A stretch of 64,000 nt of DNA from Rhodococcus rhodnii (GCA_000720375.1 JOAA01000013.1:310001-374000), one strand, 5' to 3'. Shown: positions 54,596 to 63,399, numbered from the stretch's first letter. Numbers and translations: made by a program. The notes: generated by a model from the letters alone, not told the origin.

Positions 54596-55600
54596 ATGCG
54601 TTACCGACTATTGGGCCGGACCGGTCTGCGGGTGTCCGAGCTGTTCTTTGGCGCCATGACCTTCTACGAGCGCGGCGCCGGGGAGCCGGAGTTCCGGGCG
54701 ATGCTCGACGCGTACGCCGACGGAGGTGGCAACGTCATCGACACCGCCTCGGCGTACGGCGAGAGCGAGGCGATCCTCGGCGAGCTGTTGGGACCGCGCC
54801 GTGACAGCTTCGTACTGGCGACGAAGTACACGCTCTCGCGCGACCAGGACGACCCTAACGCGGCGGGAAACCACCGCAAGAACATGATCCACACGCTCGA
54901 GCAGAGCCTGCGGCGGCTGCGCACCGACTACATCGACCTGTACTGGGTGCACAGCTGGGACCGGCACACCCCGATCGAGGAGACCCTGCGCGCGCTGGAC
55001 GACGCCGTACGCGCGGGCAAGATCCGCTACGTCGGCATCTCCAACGCGCCCGCGTGGCTGGTCAGCCGGGCCAACACCCTCGCCGAGTGGCGTGGCTGGA
55101 CGGCGTTCGCGGGTCTGCAGGTGCAGTACAACCTGCTGCAGCGCGACATCGAGCGAGAACTGCTGCCGATGGCCGAGGCGCTGGGCGTCACGGTCGCGAC
55201 CTGGGCGCCGCTGGCGCGTGGTGTGCTGGCGGGCAAGCTCACCGGGTCCGGCGCCGCCGGGTCGGACGCGCGGATCGACACCAGCGCCGCCACGCTTCGC
55301 GAGCACACCGTCGCGCAAGCCGTCCAGGAAGTCGCCGACGAGCTGGGTGCCTCACCGGCGCAGGTCGCGCTGGCGTGGCAGTGGCACAAGTCGCCGCTCG
55401 TGCACCCGATCATCGGCGCGACCAGCGTCGCCCAGGTCAAGGACAATCTCGGCGCGACGACCGTGGACCTGTCCGACGAGCAGATGCGCAGGCTGGAGGC
55501 GGGTACCGACTTCAAAAGGGGCTACCCGCACGACTTCCTCGCCGAATGCGAGGACCATACCGGCGTCTACGGCACGAAACGGGTCACGGCCAGGCCCTGA
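54596..55600 (+). CDS. Aldo/keto reductase
   Basis: A 334-residue NADPH-dependent reductase: MRYRLLGRTGLRVSELFFGAMT, GNVIDTASAYGESE (catalytic Asp and Tyr), FVLATKYTLSRD (catalytic Lys), IDLYWVHSWDRHTPIEETL (catalytic His), ATWAPLARGVLAGKLTG and IIGATSVAQVKDNLGA. Divergent from the XRE/MmyB regulator with 85 bases between, a common regulator-target pair. It ends 17 bases inside the convergent TetR gene. Confidence 0.93.
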   Translation: MRYRLLGRTGLRVSELFFGAMTFYERGAGEPEFRAMLDAYADGGGNVIDTASAYGESEAILGELLGPRRDSFVLATKYTLSRDQDDPNAAGNHRKNMIHTLEQSLRRLRTDYIDLYWVHSWDRHTPIEETLRALDDAVRAGKIRYVGISNAPAWLVSRANTLAEWRGWTAFAGLQVQYNLLQRDIERELLPMAEALGVTVATWAPLARGVLAGKLTGSGAAGSDARIDTSAATLREHTVAQAVQEVADELGASPAQVALAWQWHKSPLVHPIIGATSVAQVKDNLGATTVDLSDEQMRRLEAGTDFKRGYPHDFLAECEDHTGVYGTKRVTARP

Positions 55601-56147
55601 GCACCGCGTCCAGCGCGTCGAGGGTGCGTGACCAGGACGCGTCCACTTCCCTGGGGGTGTGGTGGAACGCGCCCGCGGTCTCCAGGCTGACATACCCGTG
55701 GAACGTGCTGTGCAGCATGCGGATCGCGTCGGTCTGGTCCGGCTCGTCCAGTCCGTAGCCGCGCAGGATCGCCCGGGTCATGTCGGAGTGTTTGCGGGCC
55801 GCGCTGGCGTGCAGCGCCTCGGGGCGTAGCTGCATCTGCGCTGCGGCGTACCGGCCGGGATGTGTCTTGGCGTAGGTCCGGTAGGCGTTGGCGAACGCCA
55901 CCAGCGCGTCCTTGCCCGCACGGCCGGCCAGCGCCTCACCGACCTGGTCGGCCAACTCGGCCAGCGCGTGCATCGCGACACGTTCCCGCAGGTCCTGGGC
56001 GTTCTTCACGTGCGAGTAGAGGCTGGCGTCCTTCACGCCGAACCGCCGCGCGAGCGCGGAGATGGTCACCTTGTCGAAGCCGACCTCGTCGGCCATCTCC
56101 GCGGCCGCGTCGACCAGACGCTGCGCGGTCAGTCCCGCTCGTGCCAT
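55584..56147 (-). CDS. TetR-family transcription regulator
   Basis: A 187-residue regulator: HTH DAAAEMADEVGFDKVTISALARRFGVKDASLYSHVKN, then a TetR_C_33/WHG-type ligand domain with FANAYRTYAKTHPGRYAAAQ and MLHSTFHGYVSLETAGAFHH. A 36-base perfect inverted repeat in the short gap to the divergent FBP gene is the probable operator and suggests autoregulation. Confidence 0.92.
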   Translation of the reverse strand: MARAGLTAQRLVDAAAEMADEVGFDKVTISALARRFGVKDASLYSHVKNAQDLRERVAMHALAELADQVGEALAGRAGKDALVAFANAYRTYAKTHPGRYAAAQMQLRPEALHASAARKHSDMTRAILRGYGLDEPDQTDAIRMLHSTFHGYVSLETAGAFHHTPREVDASWSRTLDALDAVLRAWP

Positions 56148-56158
56148 CCATCACCCTT

Positions 56159-56194
56159 CCTAGAGGCTTTAAATATTTGCCTAATGCCTCTAGG
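56159..56194. promoter_or_regulatory. TetR operator between the TetR and FBP-domain genes
   Basis: Nine-base perfect arms cctagaggc and gcctctagg around an AT-rich 18-base centre. It begins 12 bases from the TetR ATG and ends 18 bases before the FBP-gene ATG, so binding would cover both promoters. Confidence 0.8.
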
Positions 56195-56212
56195 AAATCT
56201 ACCGTCAGAGTC

Positions 56213-56701
56213 ATGAGACCCGTCACCGAGAGCGAGATCCGCACGTCGTTCGTCAACTGCACCAAGGGCGAGGCCAAGCGGATGGCCGTGCCCCGCGACC
56301 TGGCCGGCAAGCCGTGGGACGACCTGGACTTCTTCGGCTGGCAGGACCCCGCCTCCCCGGAGCGCGCCTACCTCGTCACCCCGCACGGCGACGGCCTCAT
56401 CGGGATCGCCCTGCGCCGCGCGGCACAGACCGGCGGTCACATCCGCCGCACGATGTGCTCGCTGTGCCTGACCACGCACGGCGGCGTGGCGCTGATGACC
56501 GCGCGGAAAGCGGGCAAAAGCGGCCAGAACGGCAACTCGGCGGGCGCGTACATGTGCTCCGACCTGGCGTGTTCGCTGTATCTGCGTGGCAAGAAGGACG
56601 CCGGCCCCGGAGCGCGGCTGCACGAGTCGCTGACCCTCGACATGCAGGTCGAGCGCACCGTGGCGAACCTGGCCGCGTTCGTGGCGAAGGTGCGAGCCTG
56701 A
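56213..56701 (+). CDS. FBP-domain (FusB-like EF-G-binding) protein
   Basis: A 162-residue protein of the FBP family, whose C-terminal zinc-binding domain is shared with FusB/FusC. The four cysteines are in RRTMCSLCLTTHGGVALM and YMCSDLACSLYLRGKK. FusB-type proteins bind elongation factor G and release it from stalled ribosomes, giving fusidic-acid protection in staphylococci; actinobacterial members are uncharacterised. Divergent from a TetR regulator, so an inducible ribosome-protection role is plausible. Confidence 0.88.
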   Translation: MRPVTESEIRTSFVNCTKGEAKRMAVPRDLAGKPWDDLDFFGWQDPASPERAYLVTPHGDGLIGIALRRAAQTGGHIRRTMCSLCLTTHGGVALMTARKAGKSGQNGNSAGAYMCSDLACSLYLRGKKDAGPGARLHESLTLDMQVERTVANLAAFVAKVRA

Positions 56702-56704
56702 AAA

Positions 56705-57427
56705 TCAGGTCCGCGCGAGGAACACGTACTCCCGGCCAGGCCGGTCGGGCGCGTCGCGCACGTCGGTGACGGTGTAGCCGTGCGCGACGAGGTCCGCTTC
56801 GACCTCGTCGCGTTCGCGGAACCGCAGTGTCGAGTCCGACGTCAGCGTCTGGCCGTCGGACTCGAACACGTAGGTCCAGCGGAACGTCACCAGCGGCAGG
56901 CTGACGTCGATCAGCTCGACCCAGTTCTCGACCGTGCCGAGGCCGTCGATCCGGCTGATCCGATGCGACGCGGCACGGTTCCACTCCAGCCACGCCTGCC
57001 GCGCGGTGACCCGGGTTTCGAACACGAGGTGCCCGCCGGGCCGCAGCGCGCGGTGGGCACCCCACAAGGTGTTCGCCCAGGCCTCAGGATCCACGATGGC
57101 TTGCGCGACATTCGCCGTCATGGTCGCCAGGTCCACTTGCATCGGGGGCAGATCCGTCGCGTCACCGTGGATCCACCGCACTTGGGACGCGCCCGGTTTG
57201 GCCTTGGCGACCGCGAGCGAGGCACCGGCCGGGTCGACGCCGGTCACCTCGATGCCGCGCTCGGCCAGCAGCAACGCGAAAGTGCCTGTGCCACAACCGA
57301 TGTCCAGTACCCGGGTGGCGCAGAGCTCGGTGCTGATCGTCAGGTAGGGGCCGAGGTCGGACCGGTCAGGGGCGAGCGAGTCGTAGATTCCCGCCAGCCG
57401 TGGATGTTCGAACAACGCGTCAGCCAC
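56705..57427 (-). CDS. Class I SAM-dependent methyltransferase
   Basis: A 240-residue methyltransferase: DALFEHPRLAGIYDSLAPDRSDL, RVLDIGCGTGTFALLLAERG, VTGVDPAGASLAVAKAK, AHRALRPGGHLVFETRV and a late VTDVRDAPDRPGREYVF. The N-terminus (PRLAGIYD) is typical of a widespread actinobacterial group. The GTG at 57427 is chosen; a TTG at 57436 is possible. It lies downstream of the MerR gene, from which a hairpin separates it. Confidence 0.88.
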   Translation of the reverse strand: MADALFEHPRLAGIYDSLAPDRSDLGPYLTISTELCATRVLDIGCGTGTFALLLAERGIEVTGVDPAGASLAVAKAKPGASQVRWIHGDATDLPPMQVDLATMTANVAQAIVDPEAWANTLWGAHRALRPGGHLVFETRVTARQAWLEWNRAASHRISRIDGLGTVENWVELIDVSLPLVTFRWTYVFESDGQTLTSDSTLRFRERDEVEADLVAHGYTVTDVRDAPDRPGREYVFLART

Positions 57428-57481
57428 CCGGTGCAACGTACTCAGCCCGCAGCGTCTCGCGCAGCTGGTTATCCGTCAGGA

Positions 57482-57523
57482 ACGTACATCCGGTGCGAGG
57501 GCGGGTGCGGAACCGATGTACGT
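57482..57523 (-). terminator. Hairpin between the MerR and methyltransferase genes
   Basis: Arms acgtacatc and gatgtacgt around a 24-base loop that can extend the stem slightly, two bases after the MerR stop. There is no T-run, so it may be a weak terminator or an operator. Confidence 0.4.
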
Positions 57524-57525
57524 GG

Positions 57526-58311
57526 TCACGCGATTGGTTCCTGCAATTCGGTGACCCACTGGCTGCGGTCCTCGGGACAGGCCAGCGACAGCTCCCGGGG
57601 CAGACCGGTCGAGCGGTAGCCGTTGGCGTCGATCCACCGCGCCAGCGCCTGGGCGGTCGGCAGAACCTCGTCCATGCTGCCGTGGTGCACGATCGTCGCG
57701 GCGCGCTCGACGGCGGGCACGTCGACCATCTCGACGCCGGCGACATCCGCGGCGACCGGAAAACCCGCGTGCACCACAATGCTGCCGTCGTCGGCCTCCT
57801 CGTACCGCGCGAGGCCTGGACCGATCGGGTCGACCAGGCCGCACAGCTTGTCGAACAACGGCCCGACGACCGGCCCGATGTCTTGTGGCTCAAAGCTTTT
57901 CGCGGTCGCTGACAACGACGCCAGCCGCATCGCGGGCAGGCTTTTGATGACGATCTCGTCGGCCATGGATTCCTCGGTTTCGATACTGCGGAGCCTCGCC
58001 TCGACCCTGGCCAGCCGCGCGGCCGTCTCGTCGACGGCGGCCTGCAGTTCCATTTGCCGCAGCCGCAGCATGCCGCGCAACTGCTCGACGCTGACCTGCT
58101 CGCCGAGGATGACCCCGACCTGTTGCAGGCTGAACCCGAGGTCCTTCAGCGCGATGATCCGGTTGAGCCGCGTGAGCTGTTCGGCGGCGTAGTACCGGTA
58201 GTTGCTGGCCTGGTCGACGTGTGCCGGCCGGAGCAGCCCGATGGCGTCGTAGTGCCGCAGCATGCGCACCGACACGCGGCCGTGCTTGGCGAAATCTCCG
58301 ATGCTGAACAT
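57526..58311 (-). CDS. MerR-family regulator with GyrI-like effector domain (BmrR type)
   Basis: A 261-residue regulator: MFSIGDFAKHGRVSVRMLRHYDAIGLL HTH (shown in part), SNYRYYAAEQLTRLNRIIALKDLGFS, a dimerisation coil (LRLRQMELQAAVDETAARL) and an effector domain from about residue 118 (IVIKSLPAMRLASLSATAKS, LARYEEADDGSIVVHAGFPV, AATIVHHGSMDEV). BmrR-like proteins bind hydrophobic drugs and activate genes with stretched promoters. It is divergent from an MDR gene with a MerR-type site at 58356, and the same site lies ahead of the paralogue at 7506-8492. Confidence 0.92.
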   Translation of the reverse strand: MFSIGDFAKHGRVSVRMLRHYDAIGLLRPAHVDQASNYRYYAAEQLTRLNRIIALKDLGFSLQQVGVILGEQVSVEQLRGMLRLRQMELQAAVDETAARLARVEARLRSIETEESMADEIVIKSLPAMRLASLSATAKSFEPQDIGPVVGPLFDKLCGLVDPIGPGLARYEEADDGSIVVHAGFPVAADVAGVEMVDVPAVERAATIVHHGSMDEVLPTAQALARWIDANGYRSTGLPRELSLACPEDRSQWVTELQEPIA

Positions 58312-58355
58312 GACGCCTCCCAGTACAGGCCCTCACACAGTGAGAGGGTCAACAG

Positions 58356-58378
58356 TTGACCTCAACCCGACATGAGGT
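58356..58378 (+). promoter_or_regulatory. MerR-type promoter/operator of the MDR gene
   Basis: TTGACC (58356-58361) overlapping the dyad ACCTCA, eight bases, TGAGGT (58359-58378). The ATG at 58394 is 38 bases from the first T of TTGACC, exactly as at the paralogue near 8.5 kb. The matching distance also decides the start codon of this gene. Confidence 0.78.
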
Positions 58379-58393
58379 TGCACGGTGGACGGC

Positions 58394-59332
58394 ATGCACG
58401 CTGTTGTTCTGCACGAGTTCGGCCCGGCCGACAACCTGACCTACGAGATCGTCCCCGACCCGGTGCCCGGTCCCGGACAGCTGAGGATCGCGGTCAAAGC
58501 CGCGGGCGTCCATCACGTGGAGACCGTCATGCGCCAGGGCACGCCCGGCGTGATGACCCCGCCGGTGCCGGATCTGCCGTTCATCTTCGGCGGTGAGGTG
58601 GCCGGGGTCGTGGAATCGGTCGGCCCGGACGTGGATCCGGCGTGGATCGGCCGCAACGTGGTGGTCGCCCGCAGCCAGCCGGGCGGATACGCCGAACTCA
58701 CCGTCGCGGATGCGGCGAGTGTCCATCCGATCCCGGACAACCTGGGCTACGCGGCTGCGGTGACGATGGTGATCACCGGCAACACGGCGTTGGGTCTGCT
58801 GCACGCCGCCCAACCGACCCCGGACGACGTCGTGCTGGTGACCTCGGCGGCTGGCGGAATCGGCCGTCTGGTCGTGCAGTACCTGCGGGATCTCGGCGCG
58901 ACGGTCGTCGGTGCCGCTGGCGGCCCGCAGAAGGTGGCGGCTGTGCGCGGGCTCGGCGTGGATGCCGTGGATTACAACGAACCTGGCTGGGCCGACGACA
59001 TTCACGGCGTGACGCTCGTGCTCGACGGGGTTGGCGGTGACAAGGCGAAGAACGCCTACGACCGGATCGTCGACAACGGCCGGTACGTCACCATCGGCAA
59101 CGCCTCGCAGCAACAGTTCGCACAGGACAACCCGAAGGTCACGTCGATCGACGCACTCGGTCTGATGATCGCTTCGCCCGACGAGTTCGATTTCGAGGCC
59201 GAGGCGATCGCGGCGGCGGGCGAGGGCAGGCTCGTACCCGCATTCCAGAGCTTTCGCCTCGCCGAGGCCGCCGCTGCCCACGCCGCGCTGGAGACCAGGG
59301 CGACCACGGGCAAGGTCGTGCTAGTCCCGTGA
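58394..59332 (+). CDS. Zinc-binding dehydrogenase / quinone oxidoreductase-like MDR enzyme
   Basis: A 312-residue MDR enzyme: HAVVLHEFGPADNL, AAGVHHVETVMRQG, IFGGEVAGVVESVG, nucleotide-binding VLVTSAAGGIGRLVVQYL and the end ATTGKVVLVP. It is a paralogue of the enzyme at 7506-8492. The ATG at 58394 is preferred to the GTG at 58385 because of the family start and the promoter distance shared with the paralogue. Probably activated by the divergent MerR protein in response to a toxic compound. Confidence 0.9.
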   Translation: MHAVVLHEFGPADNLTYEIVPDPVPGPGQLRIAVKAAGVHHVETVMRQGTPGVMTPPVPDLPFIFGGEVAGVVESVGPDVDPAWIGRNVVVARSQPGGYAELTVADAASVHPIPDNLGYAAAVTMVITGNTALGLLHAAQPTPDDVVLVTSAAGGIGRLVVQYLRDLGATVVGAAGGPQKVAAVRGLGVDAVDYNEPGWADDIHGVTLVLDGVGGDKAKNAYDRIVDNGRYVTIGNASQQQFAQDNPKVTSIDALGLMIASPDEFDFEAEAIAAAGEGRLVPAFQSFRLAEAAAAHAALETRATTGKVVLVP

Positions 59333-59665
59333 CAGGTCGGCGATGACCACGCTGTCGTCGCCGAACCGCACCACATCGGGGTCGTTGAACCAGCGGCCGC
59401 CGTGGCCGAGGTAGCGGAATTTGGTCTGCGAGCCGGGTTCGGCGGTCCAGGACACCGAGCGGGTGCCGTTGGACCGCTTGCCCAGCACGTGCGTGCCGGG
59501 CGTCCAGTTGTTGAAGCAGCCGACGACACTCACCGGGCCGTCATGCACGTCCGCGGGCAGGACCCACGTGACGGTTACCATGCCGTTCTTCTGCCGACGT
59601 TTTCTGATCACGGCCTCAGCGAAGCACACGCGCGGCTTGCCCGATCGGGTTACCCGGATGCTCAC
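59321..59665 (-). CDS. CBM48/isoamylase early-set domain protein
   Basis: A 114-residue single-domain protein: VTVTWVLPADVHDGPVSVVGCFNNWTPGTHVL and KFRYLGHGGRWFNDPDV, the pattern of the CBM48 glycogen-binding/E-set fold. Stand-alone actinobacterial members have no proven role; binding of glycogen or trehalose-related glucans is possible. The GTG at 59665 begins the conserved part. Its end overlaps the convergent MDR gene by 12 bases. Confidence 0.82.
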   Translation of the reverse strand: MSIRVTRSGKPRVCFAEAVIRKRRQKNGMVTVTWVLPADVHDGPVSVVGCFNNWTPGTHVLGKRSNGTRSVSWTAEPGSQTKFRYLGHGGRWFNDPDVVRFGDDSVVIADLSRD

Positions 59666-59729
59666 GCTGGGTCCCTTACCTGGGAGTGCGTACTCCCCCC
59701 ACCGCCGACAAATTCGTAGACTTGCGAAC

Positions 59730-60347
59730 GTGCGAGTGGAGATCTGGAGCGACATCGTCTGTCCGTGGTGCTACATCGGCAAAGCCCGCTTCGAGCAGGC
59801 CCTCGCCGAGTTCGAGCACCGTGACCAGGTCGAGGTGGTGTATCGGTCCTTCGAGCTCGACCCGAGCCGGGTCGGCGTGGAGCCGATCGAGGAGATGCTC
59901 GCGTCGCGATACGGCCCGCGGGCCGCCGAGATGGAGCAGCAGGTCGCCGCGCTCGCCCAGGGCGAAGGCCTCGGATATCGCACCGACCGCGAGGTCGGCA
60001 ACACGTTCGACCTGCACCGCGTGCTGCACCTGGCCAGGGACAAGGGCGTGGAGCACGAGATGCTGACCGCGTTGTTCGAGGCGAACTTCGCTGACGCGCG
60101 CCCGATTTTCACCGCGGACACGGTCGTCGATGTCGCGGTCGGCGTCGGCTTGGACAAGGCGGACGTGCTGCGTGTGCTCGAGGACAAGACCGCGTACGCC
60201 GATGATGTACGTGCCGAGGAACGGGAAGCGGCGCAGCTCGGCGCACGTGGTGTTCCGTTCTTCGTGCTGGACCGCAAGGTCGGTGTGTCCGGCGGGCAGG
60301 CGACTGAGGTGTTCGCGCGTGCGTTGCGCCAAGCGTGGGATGCCTAG
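59730..60347 (+). CDS. DsbA-family (FrnE-like) oxidoreductase
   Basis: A 205-residue thioredoxin-fold protein: VEIWSDIVCPWCYIGKARFE with the CPWC active site, a helical insertion, FDLHRVLHLARDKG and RGVPFFVLDRKVGVSGGQ with the cis-proline. It has no signal peptide, so it is cytoplasmic like FrnE proteins linked to oxidative stress and polyketide chemistry. GTG start. The 60-base gap to the CBM48 gene holds the divergent promoters. Confidence 0.92.
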   Translation: MRVEIWSDIVCPWCYIGKARFEQALAEFEHRDQVEVVYRSFELDPSRVGVEPIEEMLASRYGPRAAEMEQQVAALAQGEGLGYRTDREVGNTFDLHRVLHLARDKGVEHEMLTALFEANFADARPIFTADTVVDVAVGVGLDKADVLRVLEDKTAYADDVRAEEREAAQLGARGVPFFVLDRKVGVSGGQATEVFARALRQAWDA

Positions 60348-60351
60348 CTGC

Positions 60352-60387
60352 GGAACGTCACCACCTCAAGGTGCGTGATCACGTTCC
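60352..60387 (+). terminator. Stem-loop after the DsbA-family gene
   Basis: Outer arms ggaacgt and acgttcc with an inner cacct/aggtg stem, starting five bases after the stop. There is no T-run; a moderate terminator is the likely role. Confidence 0.45.
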
Positions 60388-60438
60388 CGGATGGGCGAAC
60401 AACGCGGTGGCCGGTGCCGGAGCGGGCACACTCGCAAC

Positions 60439-61245
60439 ATGCCCGACCTGAGCTACGACCCGGCCGCGCCCCTCAACCTCACCGTCGAGCCCCTGGCTGA
60501 CCGCTCCGGCGTGACGATCTCCCGCTGCGAATACGACAACGCCGAAGGCGACCGGGTCGTCGGCTATCTGGTCGAACCGGCGGGCACGCCCGCGGCGGGC
60601 GTGGTCTACATGCACACGACCAGCGGCTCCGAGGGTTTCCTGCCCGAAGCGATCCAGCTCGCCGAGGCGGGCGGGATCGGGTTGTGCCTGCAGGTGCACT
60701 ACATCGACGACCAGGTCGCGTCGATCCGCCAGTCCGTGCTGTCGATTCGCCGCGGCGCGGATCTGCTGCTGCAGCGCACGGGCACGATCGCGGCGGTGGG
60801 ACACAGCGGCGGGGCGATGATGACCGCGGTCGTGGCCGGGATCGATCGCCGGTTCCGGTGTTTCGTGTTCGAGGTGGGCATGCCCGGGCTGACCCACCAC
60901 TGGCGCAACAGCAAGCACCCGAACATCGTCCGGATGCGTTCCGCGTTGCCCAAGGAGCTGTTCGAGTCCACATTGGAGGCAATGGCGCCCTACGACGCCG
61001 AGCACTTCATCGGCAACGTCAAGGCTCCGGCGTTCTACCAGTTCGCGCGCTTCGACATCGGCGTGACAGCCGCCGAGTCCGAGGAGTTCTACGCGATGGC
61101 CGCGGAGCCGAAAGAGCAGCGCTGGTACGACAGCGGGCACGTCATCAACGACGTCACCGCCGTGGCCGACCGGGCGCGGTTCCTGGCCAAGCACTTGGAT
61201 CTGCCCGGGTTGCCCGAGGGGCTAGCGCGGCGTCTTGAGTCCTGA
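60439..61245 (+). CDS. Dienelactone-hydrolase-like alpha/beta hydrolase
   Basis: A 268-residue hydrolase of DLH-like size: RVVGYLVEPAGTPAAGVVYMHTTSGSEGF, nucleophile region IAAVGHSGGAMMTAVVAG (Ser in GHSGG), and the late His in YDSGHVINDV. The strand order fits, but the classical DLH cysteine is a serine. Substrate unknown. It ends 24 bases inside the convergent TetR gene. ATG at 60439 gives the natural MPDLSYD start. Confidence 0.8.
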   Translation: MPDLSYDPAAPLNLTVEPLADRSGVTISRCEYDNAEGDRVVGYLVEPAGTPAAGVVYMHTTSGSEGFLPEAIQLAEAGGIGLCLQVHYIDDQVASIRQSVLSIRRGADLLLQRTGTIAAVGHSGGAMMTAVVAGIDRRFRCFVFEVGMPGLTHHWRNSKHPNIVRMRSALPKELFESTLEAMAPYDAEHFIGNVKAPAFYQFARFDIGVTAAESEEFYAMAAEPKEQRWYDSGHVINDVTAVADRARFLAKHLDLPGLPEGLARRLES

Positions 61246-62220
61246 CGCCGCGTGGCAGGCACCGAACCCTTCCGCCCGCAGCACGACCTTGCCCGACTCG
61301 ACACGCAGGGCGAACTCGGTCATGTCGGTGACCGTGTCGATGCCCGCGGCCGAGGTGAACGTAGTGGTGTCATCCAGGACGATCCGCAGGCGCGGCCACG
61401 CCGACGGCGGGAAGGCGTGCCGCAGAAGCCCGGTGAACTCGGTGACCATCAAGCGTGCCAACGCAATCAGCTCATCCGGGTCGGCCGTGACGATCACCAG
61501 CGTGACGTCCGTCCTGGCCCGCAGCGCCTCCTCCACACCCGACAACCGGTGCATCCCCAGGATCGCGACCACCCCGTCGCCGGTCAGCGACCACGGCTGG
61601 TCGAGAGCCTGAACGTCCGCGCTGGTGGTCGGTATTAGCCATGTGTCGTCGAACGGCGCGTCGGCGAGTTCTTCGCATGCCGTGACCACGGTGAACGGCT
61701 CGCCGAACCCGGGCGCGGCGGCGGCGAGCTGGCCGGCGCCCTGCAACGTGGTCAGCACGGTCTGTGCGAGGCGCACCTGACGGCCACCGGGCCGTAGATT
61801 CTCCAGCGCCAGGCCGAGCTGGATCGCCTGCAGCCACATCAGCTGGGCGAAGGGTTTACGCGTGCGTTCCTCGGCGATGATCTCCGGCACCAGGTCGACA
61901 CCGAGCCTGGCCTCGTCGGTGCTCAACGGCAGCCGCGTGACCCACGCACGGACCAGCCGGCCGAGCGCGTCGCGTGGCGTGGTTGGCGTGTCCGGGTGCT
62001 CAGGGTCGACCTGCTGCGCGGCGGCCTCGGCGAGGACGGCGAAGTAGAGGGCGCGTTTGCCGGGGAAGTTGGAGTAGACCGCGCCGCGGGTCAGCTCGGC
62101 GCGGTTGGCGATCTCGTCGATCTTGGCGTCCCGGAAGCCGCGTTCGGCGAACTCGTCCCGTGCTGCGGCGAGCACTTTGGCGCGGGTTCGCTCCTGCGCC
62201 TCAGCACGCGTCAACCTCAT
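61222..62220 (-). CDS. TetR-family regulator with a long C-terminal domain
   Basis: A 332-residue protein. The N-terminal HTH is typical (RTRAKVLAAARDEFAERGFRDAKIDEIANRAELTRGAVYSNF in part), but the protein is some 130 residues longer than usual TetR members; the extra part (about 190-332) includes TDVTLVIVTADPDELIALARL and RLRIVLDDTTTFTSAAG, which look like a separate alpha/beta domain. The ATG at 62220 starts the conserved MRLTRAEAQERT. Confidence 0.87.
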   Translation of the reverse strand: MRLTRAEAQERTRAKVLAAARDEFAERGFRDAKIDEIANRAELTRGAVYSNFPGKRALYFAVLAEAAAQQVDPEHPDTPTTPRDALGRLVRAWVTRLPLSTDEARLGVDLVPEIIAEERTRKPFAQLMWLQAIQLGLALENLRPGGRQVRLAQTVLTTLQGAGQLAAAAPGFGEPFTVVTACEELADAPFDDTWLIPTTSADVQALDQPWSLTGDGVVAILGMHRLSGVEEALRARTDVTLVIVTADPDELIALARLMVTEFTGLLRHAFPPSAWPRLRIVLDDTTTFTSAAGIDTVTDMTEFALRVESGKVVLRAEGFGACHAASGLKTPR

Positions 62221-62237
62221 CCGTCCACGATATCGAG

Positions 62238-62759
62238 TCAGCGGGGTTCCGCTGGCGGGTCGTCGCCGGTGGCGAGCGAGCGCTGGACCCAGGCGACGTC
62301 GTGCCAGGCGCCGAGTTTCCACCCGATCCGCTGGTAGGTGCCGACCGGCTCGAACCCCATTGCCTTGTGCAGGCCGACGCTCGCGTCGTTCGGCAGCGTC
62401 ATCCCGGCGGCGACTGTCCGATAGCCGCGCTGCTCGAGCCGTTGCAGCAGCGCGGTGTACAGCGCGCGTCCGCCGCCGGTACGTCGGCGGCCCAGTTCGA
62501 GGTACACGCTGACTTCGCAGGACCACCGGTAGGCCTCGCGCGCTTTGAACGGCCCGCCGTACGCGTAGCCGGTGATCCGGCTGTCGTCATCTTCCAGCAC
62601 GAGCCACGCGTGGGTTTTGCTCGCCGCGGCGATCCGCACGGCCATCTCCGCGGGCGTCGGCGGGTCGCTTTCGAACGTGATCGCGGTGTCCAGGACGTAT
62701 GGGGCGTAGATCGCGGCGCAGGCTTCGGCGTCCAGTTCGGTGGCGTCTCGGACGTTCAT
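62238..62759 (-). CDS. GNAT acetyltransferase (phosphinothricin acetyltransferase-like)
   Basis: A 173-residue acetyltransferase: RDATELDAEACAAIYAPYVLDTAITFE, the motif A region VYLELGRRRTGGGRALYTALL (RRTGGGRAL) and NDASVGLHKAMGFEPVGTYQRIGWKLG. It matches the PAT/Bar/methionine-sulfoximine acetyltransferase group. Detoxification of amino-acid analogues is the family role; the substrate here is unproven. Confidence 0.9.
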   Translation of the reverse strand: MNVRDATELDAEACAAIYAPYVLDTAITFESDPPTPAEMAVRIAAASKTHAWLVLEDDDSRITGYAYGGPFKAREAYRWSCEVSVYLELGRRRTGGGRALYTALLQRLEQRGYRTVAAGMTLPNDASVGLHKAMGFEPVGTYQRIGWKLGAWHDVAWVQRSLATGDDPPAEPR

Positions 62760-62794
62760 GATTCACATCGTGCACCGTGGATGAAACACCCGTG

Positions 62795-63310
62795 TTACAG
62801 CCACTTGGCACAGATGTCTTGAGCTATCTGCGTCACGGTCACCCCATCGGTGAGGATCCGGATCGTGTCCTGCGGCGCTTGAGCGTCCAGGCGGCGCGCC
62901 ATCACCGCGCTGCGTTCGATGTGCCAGTCCAGCTCGGAACCGATCTCCCGTTCCGCCAGCCGTTGCCGCACGGTGTCCTCGCTGGCGGTGAGCAGCACGC
63001 ACATCACGCGCGTGTCGGGGTGGCCCATCGCGCGAACGATCATCGGCGCTTCCAGGATGCTGACGGTGTTGGTGTAGATCAGCCGCGTCTGCCCCACTGC
63101 GGCGTAGTTTGCCCAAACCGCCGCGATATTGCGTTCAGTGATCTGGGAGCGGTGCGGGTCGCCGGGCGGCGCCGGGTGAATCTGGTCCATGGTGTCGCCC
63201 TCGATGAAACAGTGCGCGACCTCGCGCGCCTTCAACTGGGCTGAGATCTCCCATCCCACGCTGGACTTCCCGACTCCCGCCGGCCCGCCGATCAGCAACA
63301 CGTCGTACAT
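62795..63310 (-). CDS. P-loop nucleotide/small-molecule kinase-like protein
   Basis: A 171-residue AAA_33-type P-loop protein: VLLIGGPAGVGKSSVGWEIS (Walker A GGPAGVGKSS), HCFIEGDTMDQIHP (possible base/Walker B region), VMCVLLTASEDTVRQRLAERE and a lid arginine. It resembles gluconate-kinase/shikimate-kinase-fold proteins of unknown substrate. The ATG at 63310 gives MYDVLLIGG. Confidence 0.82.
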   Translation of the reverse strand: MYDVLLIGGPAGVGKSSVGWEISAQLKAREVAHCFIEGDTMDQIHPAPPGDPHRSQITERNIAAVWANYAAVGQTRLIYTNTVSILEAPMIVRAMGHPDTRVMCVLLTASEDTVRQRLAEREIGSELDWHIERSAVMARRLDAQAPQDTIRILTDGVTVTQIAQDICAKWL

Positions 63311-63399
63311 CAGGCGAACTCTGGCAGCGGCCGAACCCGCGGGCATCTGATTTTCTTTTGCGGTCGGAAAGTGGCCTGAATTGCCGAGAGGCTAACCGC

